DNA of 64,000 nt from positions 2,604,001 to 2,668,000 of the forward strand of contig NZ_CP109190.1 of assembly GCF_041438805.1 (NCBI RefSeq), in the 5' to 3' direction. Of this stretch, positions 1-8,215 are shown in pieces. A program made the translations under genes and the position numbers. The stretch is from Streptomyces sp. NBC_01707. GTDB taxonomy: Bacteria; Actinomycetota; Actinomycetes; Streptomycetales; Streptomycetaceae. The stretch's first letter is position 1. Every line of letters begins with the position of its first letter. The notes beneath the pieces were generated by a model. It ran no database searches. It was not told the origin of the DNA and saw only the letters and a program-made list of their open reading frames with translations.

Positions 1-196
1 CGTAACCGTTCGCGAAAAATCAGCGGATGGTTATCGGCAACCCGGACAGGAGCGACAACAGGAACACCGGACGGTGATACGCACCGGCGTGGCCGCGCGG
101 CGGTGGCGCGCCACTGAGGGCGCGTACCGGGAATTCCGCTGCTGGCTGGTCATGAATCCATCATCCCGTTCGGGCTCGTGCCCGGTCAACAATGCA

Positions 197-212
197 ACTT
201 CCTGAATTAAGT
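197..212. promoter_or_regulatory. Operator-like inverted repeat downstream of the ROK gene
   Basis: The sequence ACTTCCTGAATTAAGT has ACTT/AAGT ends and an AT-rich centre, in a local AT-rich patch within the 231 bases before the ROK stop codon. Imperfect ACTT..AAGT symmetry fits the kind of site that sugar-responsive ROK repressors bind, and the next gene to the left lies outside the window. No gene was found in bases 1-231. The function is inferred only. Confidence 0.2.
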
Positions 213-231
213 CGGATATCGTGCCGCTCCG

Positions 232-1485
232 TCAGGACACCGCGGGCAGCGCGGGCCAAGGGCCGAGCGGGTCCAGGTACAGCGCCCCGAGCGCCACCGC
301 GCCACCGGCGGTGGCCAGTACGGAGCCGGTGAAGCTGCTCGGCACGACCGCACGCTCCGGGTCGTCGCAGACCCAGGAGCGTTCCGCCACCTGTTCGCGG
401 AGATCGGCCAGACATTCCGGGATGCGGCCCGCTCCCGGTTCGACCACGACGAGTACCGCGGGGTCGAACATGTCCAGGAGCAGCGCCGCGGCCCGGCCCA
501 CCAGCCCGGCCCGGCGCCTGAACAACGCCACCGCCCGCGCCTCCCCGGCCAGGGCCTGGTCCAGCAGCTCCCTGAACGAGGTCACCAGCAACCCCTGTTC
601 CGCCGCGCGCCGCACCATGGCCCGCTCCGACACCTCGGACTGGAGACAGCCGGACCGCCCGCACGAACACGGTTCGGCGTCACCGGACCCGCCTGCCCCG
701 AGCGGGAGATGGGCGATGCTGCCCGCTCCGGAGCGCGGCCCCCGGTGCATGGCGCCCTCGGTGGCGAAAGCAGCGTCCACGACCGCGCCGATGAACAGCA
801 GCACCATGCTGGCCCGGGTCGACGCCTCGCCGAACATCTGCTCGGCCCGCGCCAACGCCCGGGAGTGGCTGTCCACATGGACCGGCAGCCCGGTCGCGGC
901 GGAGAGGATGTCCCGTACCGGCACATCGCGCCAGCCGAGCAGTGGATGTTCCACGATCATCCCGGCGAGGGGGTCGACCCGGTGCCCGGTGGCGACGCCG
1001 AGGGCCGGCACGGTCCGTCCCGCAGCGCGCGCGGACACCAGACGGGGTATGCGCTCGGCGAGGTCGGCGAGCAGCCGGTGCGGGTCCGTGGTGCGGTGCG
1101 GCTGCCGTTCCTCGGCGACGATCCGTCCGCGCAGATCCATCAGGGACACGGTCGAGTGGGCCACGGCGATGTGTGCCCCGGCCACCAGGTAGCGGCCGGT
1201 GTCGATCTCCACGGGGATGTGCGGCCGCCCGAGCCCCCGGGGGCCTGCGGTCTCCGCGCTCTCGCGGACCAGTCCGCGGGCGAGCAGCTGGCCGACGTGA
1301 CCGGTCACGGAGGCGGGCGAAAGGCCCGTGAGCCGGGCGACGGTGGACCTGGCGACCGGGCCGTGGTCGAGGATCGCGCTCAGCACGGAGCCGGTGCCCG
1401 GGACGCGGCGGGCGGGGCCGACGGCGGGTATGTCGGAACGGAGCAGGGGGGTGGTTCGGCGGGCGGCCGCAGACAGACTCTTCAC
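232..1485 (-). CDS. ROK family transcriptional regulator
   Basis: Cytoplasmic sugar-responsive regulator of the ROK (repressor, ORF, kinase) family, predicted 417 aa, the usual length. The N-terminal winged helix-turn-helix (about residues 25-85, including LTGLSPASVTGHV) would bind DNA. The C-terminal two thirds is a ROK sugar-kinase-like fold ending in the zinc motif CSCGRSGCLQ. Reading open further upstream is possible, but the GTG at 1485 is preceded by GGAAGA at good spacing and begins the conserved sequence. The target is unknown because no sugar transporter or glycosidase lies next to it inside the window; its regulon may lie to the left. A leader-peptide gene and a strong promoter lie upstream on the same strand. 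Confidence 0.85.
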   Translation of the reverse strand: MKSLSAAARRTTPLLRSDIPAVGPARRVPGTGSVLSAILDHGPVARSTVARLTGLSPASVTGHVGQLLARGLVRESAETAGPRGLGRPHIPVEIDTGRYLVAGAHIAVAHSTVSLMDLRGRIVAEERQPHRTTDPHRLLADLAERIPRLVSARAAGRTVPALGVATGHRVDPLAGMIVEHPLLGWRDVPVRDILSAATGLPVHVDSHSRALARAEQMFGEASTRASMVLLFIGAVVDAAFATEGAMHRGPRSGAGSIAHLPLGAGGSGDAEPCSCGRSGCLQSEVSERAMVRRAAEQGLLVTSFRELLDQALAGEARAVALFRRRAGLVGRAAALLLDMFDPAVLVVVEPGAGRIPECLADLREQVAERSWVCDDPERAVVPSSFTGSVLATAGGAVALGALYLDPLGPWPALPAVS

Positions 1486-1566
1486 AGTGTCTTCCAGGTC
1501 CTCGGTGGCAGCGGGTGACGCGGTGCGCGCTCGTCGAAGAAGGAGCGCGTGGCAGACCGCTGCTGC

Positions 1567-1581
1567 CCGTGCGGGGCACGG
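1567..1581 (-). promoter_or_regulatory. Hairpin in the leader region of the ROK gene
   Basis: CCGTGC/GCACGG (6 bp, 3-nt loop) lies between the leader-peptide stop and the ROK start. It could take part in attenuation, but the stem is short and no classic U-tract follows. Apart from this hairpin and the leader peptide, the 369 bases between the ROK and ArsR-type genes hold nothing recognised. Confidence 0.25.
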
Positions 1582-1682
1582 TGAGCGGGCTCTGCTTCTC
1601 CCGTGGAGAGAAACACCCTGCGAAGATCCGATGGGCTGCACCCGAGGGTTCGCCTGTGGCCGGTCGCGCGGGCGCCGTGCTC

Positions 1683-1763
1683 TCAGGCCTGGTGACACGC
1701 AGCGGAGCACACACGCTTGAGGTCGACATGACCTCGCGTCGTCAGGTGTGCGGATAGCTGCAT
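1683..1763 (-). CDS. Putative leader peptide, HVDL type (26 aa)
   Basis: A 26-codon reading frame beginning MQLSAHLTTR and continuing GHVDLKRVCSAAC before TGA. The LTTRxHVDLxRVxSAxC pattern is that of the putative leader peptides of actinobacteria found upstream of sulfur-metabolism and transport genes, some of which act in cysteine-responsive attenuation. The ATG lies 7 nt after a TAGGTT -10 box, so the message is probably leaderless. Three cysteine-rich-end features (two Cys codons near the 3' end) are consistent with Cys sensing. The next gene downstream on the same strand is the ROK regulator, 197 nt away, which is not a sulfur gene. The family match is good; the regulatory link is inferred. 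Confidence 0.7.
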   Translation of the reverse strand: MQLSAHLTTRGHVDLKRVCSAACHQA

Positions 1764-1770
1764 GGCGGGC

Positions 1771-1800
1771 AACCTAGCCGGAATGACGTAACCCGGTCAA
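1771..1800 (-). promoter_or_regulatory. Sigma-70-type promoter of leader peptide / ROK gene
   Basis: On the minus strand TTGACC (1795-1800) is followed after 18 nt by TAGGTT (1771-1776), close to the vegetative TTGACA/TANNNT consensus. The distance to the leader ATG (7 nt) predicts a transcript starting at or next to the start codon. Confidence 0.65.
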
Positions 1801-1854
1801 ACCACTGCCCGCATCATGGACAACCGTGGGTGGCGGACCGTGCGTTCGGCAGCC

Positions 1855-2700
1855 TTACGCGGACGCGTCCCGGCCCTGGTCGGAGACGAACCTGCCACCC
1901 TCCAGCAGGGTCTTGAGCGTCGAGAGGATCATGATCCAGCCGCCGCTGACACCCTCCAGCATCTTGCTGTCCGGACTGTCGAAGCCATCGTGCGTGATGG
2001 TCAGCTTGACGCCCATCGCGGCCTCCTCGGCGGGCTCGATGTCGAACGTGACCTTGGACCGCTCCTTCACCGCCTCGGCCCACTCCTCGTCCGACATCCG
2101 ACCGAACATCTCGCGGTGCATGGGCTGCAGGGTGTGCCAGGTGTACGAGAGCCGCTTGCCGGGCTCCGCCTCCAGGACCCGCTGGCCGACCTCCTCGAAC
2201 TCGCCCTCGGGGTCCATCTTCCAGCGGACCGGCGCGCCGACCTCCCACGTCGACTCGGGGCCGTAACCGCCCATGTAGATCTTGATGAACTCGGGGTCGA
2301 TCAGCGCCTGGTAGAGCTTTTCCGCCGTGGTCTGGATGTACGTGACGTAGACGAACTCGGGCTTGTCCATGACCGGACTTCCTTCCAGTGTGCGTTTGAG
2401 ACGGGACAGGGCGGTCATACGGCCGCGCTCGTACCGACCGATCCAGCGGTCGGCGACTTCCTGGACGGGCACCGGGTTGAGGTAGTGGAGCTTCTCCCGC
2501 CCCCTGCGGACGGTGGTGACCAGCAGGGCGGACTCCAGGACCGCCAGATGTTTGCTCACCGCCTGCCGGCTCATGGCGAGCCCCTCGCTCAGCTCGCGCA
2601 GAGTCTGCCCGCCGCGCGCGTTGAGCCGGTCGAGGAGCTGTCGACGGCTCGGATCGGCCAGCGCCTTGAATATCGCGTCCATCGCCGCCGCGGTCGCCAT
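1855..2700 (-). CDS. ArsR-family regulator fused to an AHSA1/SRPBCC domain
   Basis: Predicted 281-aa two-domain protein. Residues 1-100 are an ArsR winged helix-turn-helix (IFKALADPSRRQLLDRL, then MSRQAVSKHLAVLE recognition helix). Residues about 110-275 are an AHSA1-type START-like hydrophobic-pocket domain (VYVTYIQTTAEKLYQAL..., GGWIMILSTLKTLLE). In many actinobacteria these are two adjacent genes; here they are one polypeptide with a second Met at the junction (MDKPEF). The ATG at 2700 is chosen because GGAGAG sits directly upstream; an earlier in-frame codon lacks this. The operator in its own promoter argues for negative autoregulation. The ligand is unknown; it is divergent from the nuclease gene. 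Confidence 0.85.
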   Translation of the reverse strand: MATAAAMDAIFKALADPSRRQLLDRLNARGGQTLRELSEGLAMSRQAVSKHLAVLESALLVTTVRRGREKLHYLNPVPVQEVADRWIGRYERGRMTALSRLKRTLEGSPVMDKPEFVYVTYIQTTAEKLYQALIDPEFIKIYMGGYGPESTWEVGAPVRWKMDPEGEFEEVGQRVLEAEPGKRLSYTWHTLQPMHREMFGRMSDEEWAEAVKERSKVTFDIEPAEEAAMGVKLTITHDGFDSPDSKMLEGVSGGWIMILSTLKTLLEGGRFVSDQGRDASA

Positions 2701-2731
2701 CGCCTCTCCGCTCTCCCTGGTCACCACCACC

Positions 2732-2761
2732 ACTATAGGCAACCTTTTGGTTGCATGTCGA
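2732..2761 (-). promoter_or_regulatory. Promoter with a perfect operator between -35 and -10
   Basis: On the minus strand TCGACA (2756-2761), an 18-nt spacer and TATAGT (2732-2737) form a near-consensus promoter. The spacer contains the perfect inverted repeat GCAACCTTTTGGTTGC (2739-2754). A dimeric ArsR-type regulator bound there would block RNA polymerase. The site is seen directly; binding by the adjacent gene product is inferred. Confidence 0.75.
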
Positions 2762-2889
2762 GCGACGGACGGACGACCGGGGACCAGGGCGTCGGAACGA
2801 TTTCTGGAATTAACCTCTGATGCCTTGTCATCGCCGGTTCTACGCGCATAGCTTGTGGCCTCTCATCACACTCTGAGGGGCAGCTGACC

Positions 2890-5307
2890 GTGCACATATC
2901 CAGACCGCGTTCCGTCCTGCTGGCCGGCGCGGTCGCCGTGACCCTCTCGGCGACCGCTCTGCCCGCCGCCTTCGCGGCGCCGTCCTCGACCGCCGTGATC
3001 TCCGAGGTGTACGGCGGCGGGGGCAACTCGGGTGCGACGCTCACCCGCGACTTCATCGAGCTGGCCAACGCCGGCTCCGCCGCGTACGACCTGTCCGGCT
3101 TCAGCGTCCAGTACCTGCCGGGCTCGCCGTCCGCCGGTTCCCTGTGGCAGGTCTCCGCGCTGACCGGATCCGTCGCTCCCGGCGGCCGCTACCTGGTCGC
3201 CCAGGCCGCGGGCACCGGCGGCACGGTCGCTCTGCCGACCCCGGACGCCACCGGCACCGTCGCGATGTCCGCCACCAGCGGCACCGTCGCCCTCGTCTCC
3301 GGCACCACCCCGCTCACCTGCAAGACCGCGGCCGACTGCGCGGCCGACACCCGCATCGTGGACCTCGTCGGCTACGGCTCCGCGGTCGTACGCGAGGGCA
3401 GCGGGCCGGCGACGGGTACCTCCGCCACCGCGTCCGTGGCGCGCGCCGCTTCGCTCGCCGACACCGACGACAATGCGGCCGACCTGTCCGCGGGGGCCCC
3501 GACGCCGTTCAACACGGCCGGTGAGACCTCCGGCGGTGCGGGACCGGGCGATCCGGGCAACCCGACCGAGCCCGGTACCGTGCGGGTGCACGACATCCAG
3601 GGCACCACCCGCGTCTCGCCGCTGAACGGCCAGTCGGTGACCGGCGTCCCCGGCATCGTCACCGGTGTGCGGACCAGCGGTTCACGCGGCTTCTGGATCC
3701 AGGACGCCACGCCTGACGCGGATCCCCGTACGGGCGAAGGGGTCTTCGTGTACACCGGCTCCGCCGCACCGGCGGTCGCCGTGGGCGACTCGGTACTGGT
3801 CAGCGGCAAGGTGGACGAGTACTACCCGTCGACCACCACCCAGTCGATCACCGAGATCACCGCCCCCAGGGTCACGGTCCTGTCGTCGGGCAACGCGCTG
3901 CCCGCGCCGGTCGTGCTCGACGCCGCCTCCGTACCGGCCGCATACGTCCCCTCGGCGGACGGCGGATCGATCGACGCGCTGGCCCTCGACCCGGCGACGT
4001 ACGCCCTCGACCTCTACGAGTCGCTCGAAGGCACCCGCGTCGAGATCGCCGACACCCGGGTCACGGGCGCGACGACCGCGTACCACGAGGTCTGGGTGAC
4101 CATCAAGCCGAAGGAGAACCCGACCCGGCGCGGCGGCACCCTGTACTCCTCGTACACCGACCAGAACACCGGTCGCATCAAGGTGATGTCGCTCGACACC
4201 ACCCGCCCGTTCCCCGTCGCGAACGTGGGCGACGTGCTGTCCGGCACCACCACCGGTGTCCTGGACTACGACTCCTTCGGCGGCTACAACCTCCAGGCCA
4301 CCGAGCTCGGCACGCTCACCGACCACCACCTGCGGCGCGAGGTCACCCGGGAGCAGAAGGGCAAGGAACTCGCGGTCGCCACGTACAACGTGGAGAACCT
4401 GGACGCGCTCGACGAGCAGAGCAAGTTCGACACCCTCGCCGCGGGTGTCGCGGTCAACCTCTCCTCGCCCGACATCGTGTCGCTGGAGGAGATCCAGGAC
4501 GACAACGGTGCGGTGAACGACGGCACGGTCGGTTCCGACGCTACGCTCAAGCGCTTCACCGACGCCATCGTCGCGGCGGGCGGTCCCCGGTACTCGTGGC
4601 GCTACATCGCCCCCGAGAACGGTAAGGACGGCGGCGAGCCCGGCGGCAACATCCGGAACGTCTTCCTCTTCAACCCCAAGCGGGTCGACTTCGTGGACCG
4701 TCCGGGCGGCGACGCGACCACTGCGGTGACGGCGGTCAGGACGAAGAAGGGCGTCACCCTGTCGGCCTCGCCCGGCCGGATCGCCCCGACCAGCGACGCC
4801 TGGGACGACAGCCGCAAGCCGCTGGTCGGCGAGTTCCGCTTCCATGGGCAGCCGGTGTTCGTCATCGGCAACCACTTCGCCTCCAAGGGCGGCGACCAGC
4901 CTCTGCACGGCCGCTACCAGGAGCCGACGCGCAGCTCGGAGACGAAGCGGGTGAAGCAGGCGACGGAGGTCAACACCTTCGTCAAGTCGCTGCTGGCGGC
5001 GGACAAGTCGGCGCGGGTCATCACGCTCGGCGACCTCAACGACTTCGCGTTCTCGCCGACGATGACCGCGCTGACCGGCGGCAAGGCGCTCAAGCCGCTG
5101 ATCACGACCCTGCCGAGTAACGAGCAGTACAGCTACGTGTACGAGGGCAACTCGCAGACCCTCGACCACATCCTGGTCAGCCCCGGTGTCCGCCGCTTCG
5201 ACTACGACGTGGTGCACATCAACGCGGAGTTCGCCGACCAGGCGAGCGACCACGACCCGCAGATCGTGCGCGTGGACGTGAACGCTCCGGACCACGGTCA
5301 CCACTGA
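2890..5307 (+). CDS. Secreted endonuclease/exonuclease/phosphatase-family nuclease with lamin-tail domain
   Basis: An 805-aa extracellular nuclease of the ExeM/NucH type. Residues 1-30 are a Sec signal peptide. About 32-190 is a lamin-tail (LTD) domain (AVISEVYGGGGNSGA...). About 225-470 is an OB-fold-like region. About 490-795 is the endonuclease/exonuclease/phosphatase domain. Its metal and catalytic motifs are visible: ATYNVENLD, SLEEIQD, GNHFASKGGD, LGDLNDFAFSP and SDHDPQ near the C terminus. It probably degrades extracellular DNA for nutrient recovery or during hyphal lysis. The GTG start is preceded by GAGGGG. It is monocistronic, divergent from the ArsR-type gene and convergent with the hydrolase gene. 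Confidence 0.88.
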   Translation: MHISRPRSVLLAGAVAVTLSATALPAAFAAPSSTAVISEVYGGGGNSGATLTRDFIELANAGSAAYDLSGFSVQYLPGSPSAGSLWQVSALTGSVAPGGRYLVAQAAGTGGTVALPTPDATGTVAMSATSGTVALVSGTTPLTCKTAADCAADTRIVDLVGYGSAVVREGSGPATGTSATASVARAASLADTDDNAADLSAGAPTPFNTAGETSGGAGPGDPGNPTEPGTVRVHDIQGTTRVSPLNGQSVTGVPGIVTGVRTSGSRGFWIQDATPDADPRTGEGVFVYTGSAAPAVAVGDSVLVSGKVDEYYPSTTTQSITEITAPRVTVLSSGNALPAPVVLDAASVPAAYVPSADGGSIDALALDPATYALDLYESLEGTRVEIADTRVTGATTAYHEVWVTIKPKENPTRRGGTLYSSYTDQNTGRIKVMSLDTTRPFPVANVGDVLSGTTTGVLDYDSFGGYNLQATELGTLTDHHLRREVTREQKGKELAVATYNVENLDALDEQSKFDTLAAGVAVNLSSPDIVSLEEIQDDNGAVNDGTVGSDATLKRFTDAIVAAGGPRYSWRYIAPENGKDGGEPGGNIRNVFLFNPKRVDFVDRPGGDATTAVTAVRTKKGVTLSASPGRIAPTSDAWDDSRKPLVGEFRFHGQPVFVIGNHFASKGGDQPLHGRYQEPTRSSETKRVKQATEVNTFVKSLLAADKSARVITLGDLNDFAFSPTMTALTGGKALKPLITTLPSNEQYSYVYEGNSQTLDHILVSPGVRRFDYDVVHINAEFADQASDHDPQIVRVDVNAPDHGHH

Positions 5308-5316
5308 CCTGACCGG

Positions 5317-5329
5317 CCCGCCAGGCGGG
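5317..5329. terminator. Short GC hairpin between convergent genes
   Basis: CCCGCC-A-GGCGGG lies directly after the nuclease stop codon, in the 141-base gap to the convergent hydrolase gene. The stem is only 6 bp with a minimal loop and no T-tract, so its role as a terminator is uncertain. Confidence 0.35.
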
Positions 5330-5448
5330 TGTCGGGAGGGGCGCGGGTGTCAGGAGCTGTGCGGCCCCGCACGGCTCTCCCCCGGCTCGGCCGCAGCGTG
5401 CGATGCGACGATGTGGTCGAGCCGGGAGCCGCGAAATCACCGGCCGGT

Positions 5449-6366
5449 TCAGCACTTCGGGGTGAGCCCGGGGGCCGTCGCGCCGTGCTCCGCCCGACGC
5501 GGGCGCGGCAGCGCGGCGAGCCCCGGGGCGGTTTCGAGAGGCCGGTCGGTGAAGAAGCGGGCCACGAGATCCGCCACGTCGTCGGGGCGTTCGAGGACGA
5601 CCCAGTGGTCGGACTCCGTGATGGTGAGGAACCGGCTTCCCTCGATGGTGGCGGCGAACTCCCGCTGCTGCGCGGGGGAGCTCACCGTGTCGTGCTCGCC
5701 GGCGAAGACCAGAGTGGGCACGCCGGCGAGGCCGCCGGAGAAGTCCGGCGGGTCCCCCAGCACCCGGCACAGCGAGTCCGCGGCATGCGGAGAGTGGCAC
5801 AGCGCGTGCAGGAGCGAGCGGCGCACATAGCGCAGCGCCAGCTCCCTGCGATGGACCGTGCGGTCCGGGTCGAGGCACATCAGCCCCTCGGCGGCGAGGG
5901 TCGCGGCGCCCTCGATGTCACCGGCCTGCAGCCGGTCCTCGACCCGTCGCCAGTGGCTGCGTTGGCTGTCGTCGACGTGGGACGGCACGCCGCCGAGGAT
6001 CAGCCGGGCGACGCGGCCCGGGTTGCCCTGAGCGCACTGGAGGGCGATCGAGGTGCCGTAGGAGTACCCGAAGAGATTGACCTTCTCCACACCCAGGTCG
6101 TCGATGATGCGGGTGAGGGCGGAGCGCATGATCCCAGCACTGGGGACGGCCGGGAGGGCGTCGGCCCCGCCCATGCCGGGCAGGTCGGCGGTCACGACGT
6201 CGGCGACCGCCCCCACGTGGTCGTCCATCTGAGGCCAGCCGAACATTCCCTGGAGTGCGCCGCCGAGGATGACGACCGGTTCGGTGCGTGGTGCGGGCTG
6301 CTGCAGGCGCCGGTAGCCGTACCGCAGTCCGTACACCGACAGCGTCCGGACAGTCTCCTCGGGCAT
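5449..6366 (-). CDS. Alpha/beta hydrolase (third gene of the ACP-KS operon)
   Basis: A 305-aa cytoplasmic alpha/beta-hydrolase. The catalytic triad is visible as Ser102 in GYSYG, Asp226 in GEHD and His254 in SDHW. An oxyanion segment LGGALQG lies near residue 35. The start follows a GGAAGA ribosome site. It lies 21 nt downstream of the ketosynthase gene on the same strand and is presumably cotranscribed. In such a setting it could act as a type II thioesterase or release hydrolase for the acyl-ACP product, but the fold alone does not fix the substrate. The C terminus (last ~30 residues) is Pro/Ala-rich and of no known role. Confidence 0.8.
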   Translation of the reverse strand: MPEETVRTLSVYGLRYGYRRLQQPAPRTEPVVILGGALQGMFGWPQMDDHVGAVADVVTADLPGMGGADALPAVPSAGIMRSALTRIIDDLGVEKVNLFGYSYGTSIALQCAQGNPGRVARLILGGVPSHVDDSQRSHWRRVEDRLQAGDIEGAATLAAEGLMCLDPDRTVHRRELALRYVRRSLLHALCHSPHAADSLCRVLGDPPDFSGGLAGVPTLVFAGEHDTVSSPAQQREFAATIEGSRFLTITESDHWVVLERPDDVADLVARFFTDRPLETAPGLAALPRPRRAEHGATAPGLTPKC

Positions 6367-6387
6367 GCGGGGTCTTCCGTTTCTGCG

Positions 6388-7743
6388 TCAGGCCCTGGTG
6401 AGGACGAGTGCTGCGTTGTGGCCGCCGAAGCCGAGCGAGGTCTTGACGGCGACGTCGAACACGCCCGGCCGGGCCTCCTTGCTGACCACATCGATGGGGA
6501 TCGCCGGGTCGGGCGCGTCGAGATTGACCGTGGGCGGCACCAGTTGGCACTGGAGCGCGAGCACGGTCAGTACCGTTTCGATGCCGCCCGCGGCGCCGAG
6601 GGTGTGTCCGGTCATCGCCTTGGTCGAGGTGACGAGCGGACGGTCGCCGAGGACCCGGTGGAGCATCGTGCCCTCGATGAGGTCGTTGGCCACCGTCGAG
6701 GTGCCGTGGGCGTTGACATGGCCGACGTCCGTGCCGTCGAGCCCGGCGTCGGCGAGGGCGGTGCGCAGCGCCCGTTCGATGCCGAGCCCGTCGGGGTCGG
6801 GGGCGACCGCGGAGTACGCATCGCTGGACGCCCCGTATCCGGCGATGCGGGCGCGGACCGTGGCACCGCGGGCGCGGGCGTGTTCCGGGCGCTCGAGCAC
6901 CAGGAGGCCGGCGCCCTCGCCGACGACGAAGCCGTCGCGGTGGGTGTCGAACGGGCGGCAGGCCGCCTCGGGGTCGTCACGGCGGGTGGACACGGCCTTC
7001 AGACGGCAGCCGCTGGCGATCAGCAGCCGGGAGCAGACCGATTCGGCGCCTCCCGCGATGACGATGTCGCAGGCGCCGGTGCGCAGCATCTGGTGGGCGG
7101 TGCCGATCGCGACGGTGCCGGACGAGCAGGCGGTGGAGACGGCCTGGCTCGGACCGCGGGCACCGAGGTCCGTGGCGACGCTGCTGGCGGCGCCGTTGAC
7201 GACGGTCAGCGGGGCGAGCTTCGGGGAGACGCGGCGCGCACCGCGCCCGGCGAGAGTGACGTGCTGCTCGTCGTAGAAGGGCAGTCCGCCGTGTGCGGAG
7301 CCGATGACGACAGCGACCCGTCCACCGTCCCAGACCGAGGGGTCGAGCCCGGCGTCGGCGACGGCTTCGCGAGCCGCGATGACCGCGAGCTGTGAGAAGC
7401 GGTCCATCAGCCGGTGCGTGGCCACACCCAGGACGGCCTTCGTGTCGAGGCCGGTGATCGTGTACATGAAGTCGCAGGGCAGGTCGGTGAGTTCGGTCCG
7501 CCGCAGGACGGAGGGGGCGATGACCGCCTCGGAGACGGTGCGCCAGGTGGCATCGGCGCCCACGCCCGCGGAGGTGACCAGACCGATTCCGGTGACGGCG
7601 GCACCGAACGGCTCCGGACGCTGCGGCGGGATCCGACGCACGGCGACCGGGCGGGTCACGGGGCTCTCGTCGGCCGGCCGGGCCACCCGGCTCCCGGCCA
7701 CCGGACGGGCCACCGAACTCTCGCCGGCCGGACGCGTTGTCAC
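6388..7743 (-). CDS. Beta-ketoacyl-ACP synthase, FabF (KAS II) type
   Basis: A 451-aa condensing enzyme that would elongate an acyl chain on an ACP. The Cys-His-His triad is intact: Cys206 in TACSSG, His346 in NAHGTST and His380 in TGHTLGAAGG. The C-terminal GFGGHN loop is also present. Because the nucleophile is Cys rather than Gln it is a catalytic KS and not a chain-length factor. The GTG start overlaps the ACP stop in a GTGA, with AAGGTGG five bases upstream, so the two genes are translationally coupled. The first ~45 residues are an extra, repetitive Ala/Arg/Pro extension (several xVARPxA-like units) not found in housekeeping FabF. No malonyltransferase, ketoreductase or dehydratase gene lies nearby. 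Confidence 0.87.
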   Translation of the reverse strand: MTTRPAGESSVARPVAGSRVARPADESPVTRPVAVRRIPPQRPEPFGAAVTGIGLVTSAGVGADATWRTVSEAVIAPSVLRRTELTDLPCDFMYTITGLDTKAVLGVATHRLMDRFSQLAVIAAREAVADAGLDPSVWDGGRVAVVIGSAHGGLPFYDEQHVTLAGRGARRVSPKLAPLTVVNGAASSVATDLGARGPSQAVSTACSSGTVAIGTAHQMLRTGACDIVIAGGAESVCSRLLIASGCRLKAVSTRRDDPEAACRPFDTHRDGFVVGEGAGLLVLERPEHARARGATVRARIAGYGASSDAYSAVAPDPDGLGIERALRTALADAGLDGTDVGHVNAHGTSTVANDLIEGTMLHRVLGDRPLVTSTKAMTGHTLGAAGGIETVLTVLALQCQLVPPTVNLDAPDPAIPIDVVSKEARPGVFDVAVKTSLGFGGHNAALVLTRA

Positions 7744-7973
7744 GCGGCCACCTTGCCGTGGATCGTCTCGACCAGCCGGCCCAAGGTGTCCCGCGAGGTC
7801 AACTGGACATCCTCCAGATCGACCCCCATCCGGTCCTCGATGAGGAGCCGCAGTTCCTCCAGAGCCAGTGAGTCCAGGCGGAGCTGATGGAGCGGCACCT
7901 CGGGCGCGATCACCAGGGGATCGGTACCGAAGTTCGACACCAGCAAGGCACTGATCTCTTCTGCTGTGCTCAT
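7740..7973 (-). CDS. Acyl carrier protein
   Basis: A 77-aa acidic acyl carrier protein. The phosphopantetheine attachment site is Ser35 in LRLDSLALEEL, and helices II and III follow (LLIEDRMGVDLED). Size and charge fit a stand-alone type II ACP. The ATG is preceded by GGAGGAG at 7-nt spacing, making this the first, well-translated gene of an ACP-KS-hydrolase operon. It would carry the substrate for the adjacent KS. Activation by a phosphopantetheinyl transferase encoded elsewhere is required by family knowledge. It differs from housekeeping AcpP, which would sit in a fab cluster. Confidence 0.88.
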   Translation of the reverse strand: MSTAEEISALLVSNFGTDPLVIAPEVPLHQLRLDSLALEELRLLIEDRMGVDLEDVQLTSRDTLGRLVETIHGKVAA

Positions 7974-8062
7974 GGGGGCACTCCTCCGCTGTCGTACACG
8001 GTGACACCTGCCGCGCGAGGTGCACGTGCCATCGGGGGACGCCGGCCGGTTCCGGGGGACCC

Positions 8063-8068
8063 TTTATA
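8063..8068 (-). promoter_or_regulatory. Candidate -10 box (TATAAA) for the ACP operon
   Basis: On the minus strand TATAAA lies about 90 nt before the ACP start. The -35 region is not close to consensus, so an alternative sigma factor or activator could be involved. The 357-base divergent gap also holds the amidase promoter. Confidence 0.35.
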
Positions 8069-8215
8069 CGCCTTCGCGGTGAGGTGTCCGGTCCGCTGTC
8101 CCTCGTGCGGTGGTTGACCGTCCAGGTGTACGAATCCACAGCTCCACACGGAGGGGCCTCGATCTGTGGGCCAACCCCATTGGAGTGAAAGGGAGTTCGA
8201 CACGTCTCAAGATCA

